Source of the DNA: Capnocytophaga stomatis
Lineage (GTDB): Bacteria; Bacteroidota; Bacteroidia; Flavobacteriales; Flavobacteriaceae
Direction: 5' to 3'
Assembly (NCBI RefSeq): GCF_002302635.1
Contig: NZ_CP022387.1
Location: forward strand, 1,426,001 to 1,490,000
DNA length: 64,000 bases
In this document: positions 61,413-64,000 of the stretch, piece by piece
How positions within the stretch are numbered: position 1 is the first letter of the stretch
Layout of the letters: the number at the start of each line of letters is the position of its first letter
Position numbers and translations under genes: made by a program
Notes under the pieces: generated by a model
Told to the model about the DNA's origin: nothing
Seen by the model: only the letters and a program-made list of their open reading frames with translations
Databases searched by the model: none

Positions 61413-61755
61413 TACTGAATGTCAGTCTGAGTATAGTCGAAGACTGAGCAAGCATAACCAAAATAAAAGGCTTTGACTTCGCTCAGCTTGATAAGTGTTA
61501 CTGAATGTCAGTCTGAGCGTAGTCGAAGACTGAGCAAGTATAACCAAAATAAAAGGTTTTGACTTCGCTTAGCTTGATAAGTGTTACTGAATGTCAGTCT
61601 GAGCGTAGTCGAAGACTAAGCAAGCATAACCAAAATAAAAGGCTTTGACTTCGCTCAGCTTGATAAGTGTTACTGAATGTCAGTCTGAGCGTAGTTGAAG
61701 ACTGAGCAAGCATAACCAAAATAAAAGGCTTTGACTTCGCTTAGCTTGACAAGTA
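61413..61755. repeat. Four-copy 86-bp tandem REP array
   Basis: Four units with GTCAGTCTGAG at 61421, 61507, 61593 and 61679 (86-bp steps). Each has GTCTGAGCGTAGTCGAAGAC (one-armed palindrome) plus GACTTCGCTCAGCTTGA in opposite sense, separated by ACTGAGCAAGCATAACCAAA. The core CTGAGCGTAGTCGAAG is the same as in the 30.6-31.2 kb array. It lies between converging genes; the rest of the gap 61374-61901 has the terminator and nothing else seen. Confidence 0.9.
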
Positions 61756-61824
61756 CCGCTAAAATTGCTTGCAAGAATTATCTATAAAGTGCTTGCTGCA
61801 CTGGATTATTGTTTCAAGTGTAAA

Positions 61825-61867
61825 AAAGAATTCTCCCTTAGAAAAAGTATCTAAGGGAGAATTTTTG
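61825..61867. terminator. Bidirectional terminator before sprA
   Basis: AATTCTCCCTTAG / CTAAGGGAGAATT (61829-61841, 61851-61863) with a 9-nt loop; T/A runs on both sides. It serves both the DUF6909-like gene and sprA. Confidence 0.85.
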
Positions 61868-61901
61868 TAATATAGGCTTATGTAATTAGCTTATCGTTTC
61901 G

Positions 61902-64000
61902 TTAATTAAAAGTATATCGCACGGATAGTCCGGTTCTGATTGTAGTCATCGGGAACGCAGTGGATATAGCCGATTTCGAGAAGTTATATTGCAGGTAATA
62001 AGATGCCAGTAGGTTCTTACTGAGGTTATACTCTGCTGAAAAATTCCCCAGCCAGTTCGTTTGCCCTGCTGTTACCTGATTGTTGAATACTTCCATATTC
62101 CTGATTACGGTAAATTCATCACGGTACGAAAGGGTTCCTTTAAGGATTAAGTCACTTTTTAATGTGGTTTTCACGCCACCTATCTTGGTAACAAACCGTA
62201 GGTCTTTGATACGATATCCTAGCCCTAATTTATATTCTTTCCCGATGATTTCAGTTAAGTAATCGTTATCCAAGCTGATGGATACGGTACGGTCACGCGT
62301 TAGCTCAGCAAGCACGTTAATGGAATTTTTCATTTCCATATTGGCTCTGATAAGCGGGTTAAATTGTTCCACTAAGGTAACATTCGTAAATAGCTTTTCT
62401 GTTAGGAAGTTTTCTGCTGCATTTACCTTGTTTAGGTCATTCGGGTCGTATTCCAAATTTGTTCTGAATTCGCTTAAAGAATAGCTCGCACGGTAACTAT
62501 GGTCTAAGGTAAACCTTCTGAAAGCCTTTTTGATAGGTTCCAAACGCATCAGCCCTGTATATGTAATGCTCCATTCAGGTATAGGAATGTTTCTAAAAGC
62601 TCCCAATGATACTTTATCAGGGTTTTCTCCCGAATAAGCAGCCAAAAATGCTGGTATCATTACTGCTTGACTGGTTTTGCCATAACCTTTGGGGAACCCT
62701 TCGCTGTCCAAGTTATTAGCATCGTTTAGGTTGATGCCTCGCTCGGTAGCTAAACGGCGTGCTATGGTAATGCGGTTCTGCTTGAAACGTTCAAAGCCTG
62801 CCGAATAGTACTCGTCCACCTTGTCGAAAGTGGTTGCAAGTAGGTTGGTTGAAATGTTGAAGTTCCCTACTTGGTTGCCAATAAGTTTGTTGTACACGAA
62901 GTTCCTTACTTCAAAGGTTTCCGTGTAGTTGTCGGTATATTGGCGTCCTGCTTTCAGAGTGATTTGCAAATCAGGAATAGGTTGCAAGTTTGCCGTGATA
63001 GTTAGGTTTCTTTCTTTGGACTGTAAGAATTGGTCATTGAAGTCCGCAAAATTGGTCAGATATCCTCTTTTAGCCATCTCGTAACGCACATCGGACTGGT
63101 CTCCGAACATAAACCCGAAGGAAGGCTTGGTAGTTCCTAAGAAGCCAACGCTTTGTGTGTAGCCTGGGAGCGTTTTTCCGTTGGTCTCGGAGTAATTGAT
63201 ACCAATGTTTTTAATCATCGTTGCCAATGATTTCCATAGTTTCTGTTTCTCTGTCCTTGCACTTGGCTTAATGCCTATGTAGCGATAGAGCTGGTCGAAG
63301 GTCATATTAGCTGTAAAATTGTGCGTGTTAGCGTTCTGTAAGGTGTTAATATCGTGCTTGGCGAGCTGTAATAGTGTTTGCGAACCGCGTTGCCAGTCAA
63401 AGTCGCCTGAGTACGTGTAGTTCGCTTTGATGAATTGCAGGAATGGGAACTTCGAGAACGGAAGCTCGTAATTTACTTGGAACTTGGAGAAGAAATGGTC
63501 TGGGTCTCCCAAATCCCAGAAATTATCCCACAGACCTACATCCCTGCGTGTTCCAGAAACATTACCGTTAGCGTCATACGTATAGTAGTTACGTATGATG
63601 CTGTTATTTGTGGCATTGAAATTCACACGCAGTGAGCGAGTCAGGTTATAGTTGATACCCAGTTGATAGTCCATTAGGTAGTTTCTCTGTTGAAGTTCAG
63701 GCATAGCCTTTTGTTGAGTAATATCAACTCCTTCAAAGTACACATCTCGGAATAGTTGTTTTGAGAATGACCTTGTGATATTAGAAGAAAACATTACGCT
63801 TGCGGGTAGCAGGTTGAGGTTTAGCTCGGATAGCCATTGCCAGTATTTCTTACCTTCAAAGCGTTTCATTTTCTTGAAAGGCTCTAACGGCTTCGCTTCA
63901 AAAGCATAATTATATAGCAGACCTGCCCGTACGTTTTGCTCGTTTTCGTATTTTAGCTCGTAATCCCTGTGGTTTACTTCATTGTAAGCATAGTTTAGTG
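61902..64000 (-). CDS. sprA: SprA, C-terminal part (5' end outside window)
   Basis: The frame stays open from its stop at 61902 to the end of the window (about 699 residues), so it is the C-terminal third of the very large (~2300-residue) SprA protein of the type IX secretion system and gliding machinery. The visible part is barrel-like and matches the family's end: EGKKYWQWLSELNLNLLPASVMFSSNITRSF, QQRNYLMDYQLGINYNLTRSL, WDNFWDLGDPDHFFSKF, ending RTGLSVRYTFN. SprA is the outer-membrane exit pore. The internal ATG at 63869 is not a start. Confidence 0.9.
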   Translation of the reverse strand, partial: LNYAYNEVNHRDYELKYENEQNVRAGLLYNYAFEAKPLEPFKKMKRFEGKKYWQWLSELNLNLLPASVMFSSNITRSFSKQLFRDVYFEGVDITQQKAMPELQQRNYLMDYQLGINYNLTRSLRVNFNATNNSIIRNYYTYDANGNVSGTRRDVGLWDNFWDLGDPDHFFSKFQVNYELPFSKFPFLQFIKANYTYSGDFDWQRGSQTLLQLAKHDINTLQNANTHNFTANMTFDQLYRYIGIKPSARTEKQKLWKSLATMIKNIGINYSETNGKTLPGYTQSVGFLGTTKPSFGFMFGDQSDVRYEMAKRGYLTNFADFNDQFLQSKERNLTITANLQPIPDLQITLKAGRQYTDNYTETFEVRNFVYNKLIGNQVGNFNISTNLLATTFDKVDEYYSAGFERFKQNRITIARRLATERGINLNDANNLDSEGFPKGYGKTSQAVMIPAFLAAYSGENPDKVSLGAFRNIPIPEWSITYTGLMRLEPIKKAFRRFTLDHSYRASYSLSEFRTNLEYDPNDLNKVNAAENFLTEKLFTNVTLVEQFNPLIRANMEMKNSINVLAELTRDRTVSISLDNDYLTEIIGKEYKLGLGYRIKDLRFVTKIGGVKTTLKSDLILKGTLSYRDEFTVIRNMEVFNNQVTAGQTNWLGNFSAEYNLSKNLLASYYLQYNFSKSAISTAFPMTTIRTGLSVRYTFN

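Noticed and set aside
1-64000. tRNA, rRNA, prophage or transposase genes
   Set aside because: I looked for clover-leaf arms, typical 16S/23S stretches and transposase/integrase motifs and saw none; absence by eye is not proof for tRNAs.

Overview
The window looks like chromosome from a low-GC member of the Flavobacteriia. A Capnocytophaga-like organism is the best guess, by inference rather than database match. The signs are very AT-rich DNA, promoters of the Bacteroidetes form (TTTG, about 19-21 bp, TAnnTTTG), two SusC/SusD pairs, the gliding/type IX secretion protein SprA, a lipoprotein with a Capnocytophaga-type surface-export signal (Cys followed by D-K-D-D), and a Bacteroidetes-style glycogen locus. 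I saw no rRNA, tRNA, insertion sequence, prophage or CRISPR array.

Layout. 0-4.5 kb: the end of a lipid A/core phosphoethanolamine transferase, a short MscS channel, a small HEXXH protein, three parS-like sites, a methyltransferase, an OmpH/Skp-like lipoprotein and a LysE exporter. 4.6-10.6 kb (all minus strand): small membrane protein, two PH-domain membrane proteins, a Fic AMPylase-type protein and RNase R. 10.63-11.59 kb: a long, gene-free, extremely AT-rich gap with DnaA-box-like sites where gene orientation flips; it is a candidate replication origin. 11.6-22.7 kb: a glycogen locus (branching enzyme, debranching enzyme, GT4 synthase-like glycosyltransferase, GH57) interrupted by a four-helix-bundle gene in a repeat-flanked cassette and by a 4-kb accessory island (DUF1493-like, TPR, YdeI/DUF1905-like, DUF1016 nuclease). 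22.9-30.6 kb: a surface BIG2/LRR lipoprotein, a deletion scar joining a truncated ECF sigma gene to the end of a beta-barrel gene, then housekeeping genes (rpiB, tcdA, a MazG-like gene, pgk, gpsA) with two tiny paralogous membrane-protein genes between pgk and gpsA. 30.6-34 kb: a five-copy 126-bp REP array, a DUF6261-like gene, a GHL10-type lipoprotein and a small secreted protein.

34.2-50.3 kb: a SusC-SusD-TlpA-type redoxin operon, greA (with a terminator-like hairpin in its leader) plus a HIT gene, a Wza/Wzc capsule-export pair, and a second SusC-SusD pair. 50.4-64 kb: fbp, a two-gene operon of unknowns (one with an internal duplication), a divergent ketosynthase, a GT4/CBM9-like pair, a Tat-dependent alkaline phosphatase with a cation-diffusion facilitator, a DUF6261-like/DUF6909-like gene pair framed by two different repeat arrays, and the C-terminal third of SprA on the minus strand.

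How the parts fit. The central-carbon genes (pgk, fbp, rpiB, gpsA) and the glycogen genes describe sugar storage and interconversion; the SusCD systems and lipoproteins describe envelope nutrient uptake. The most unusual theme is repeats associated with particular small protein families (four-helix bundle, DUF6261-like, Fic), together with the putative ori/parS region.
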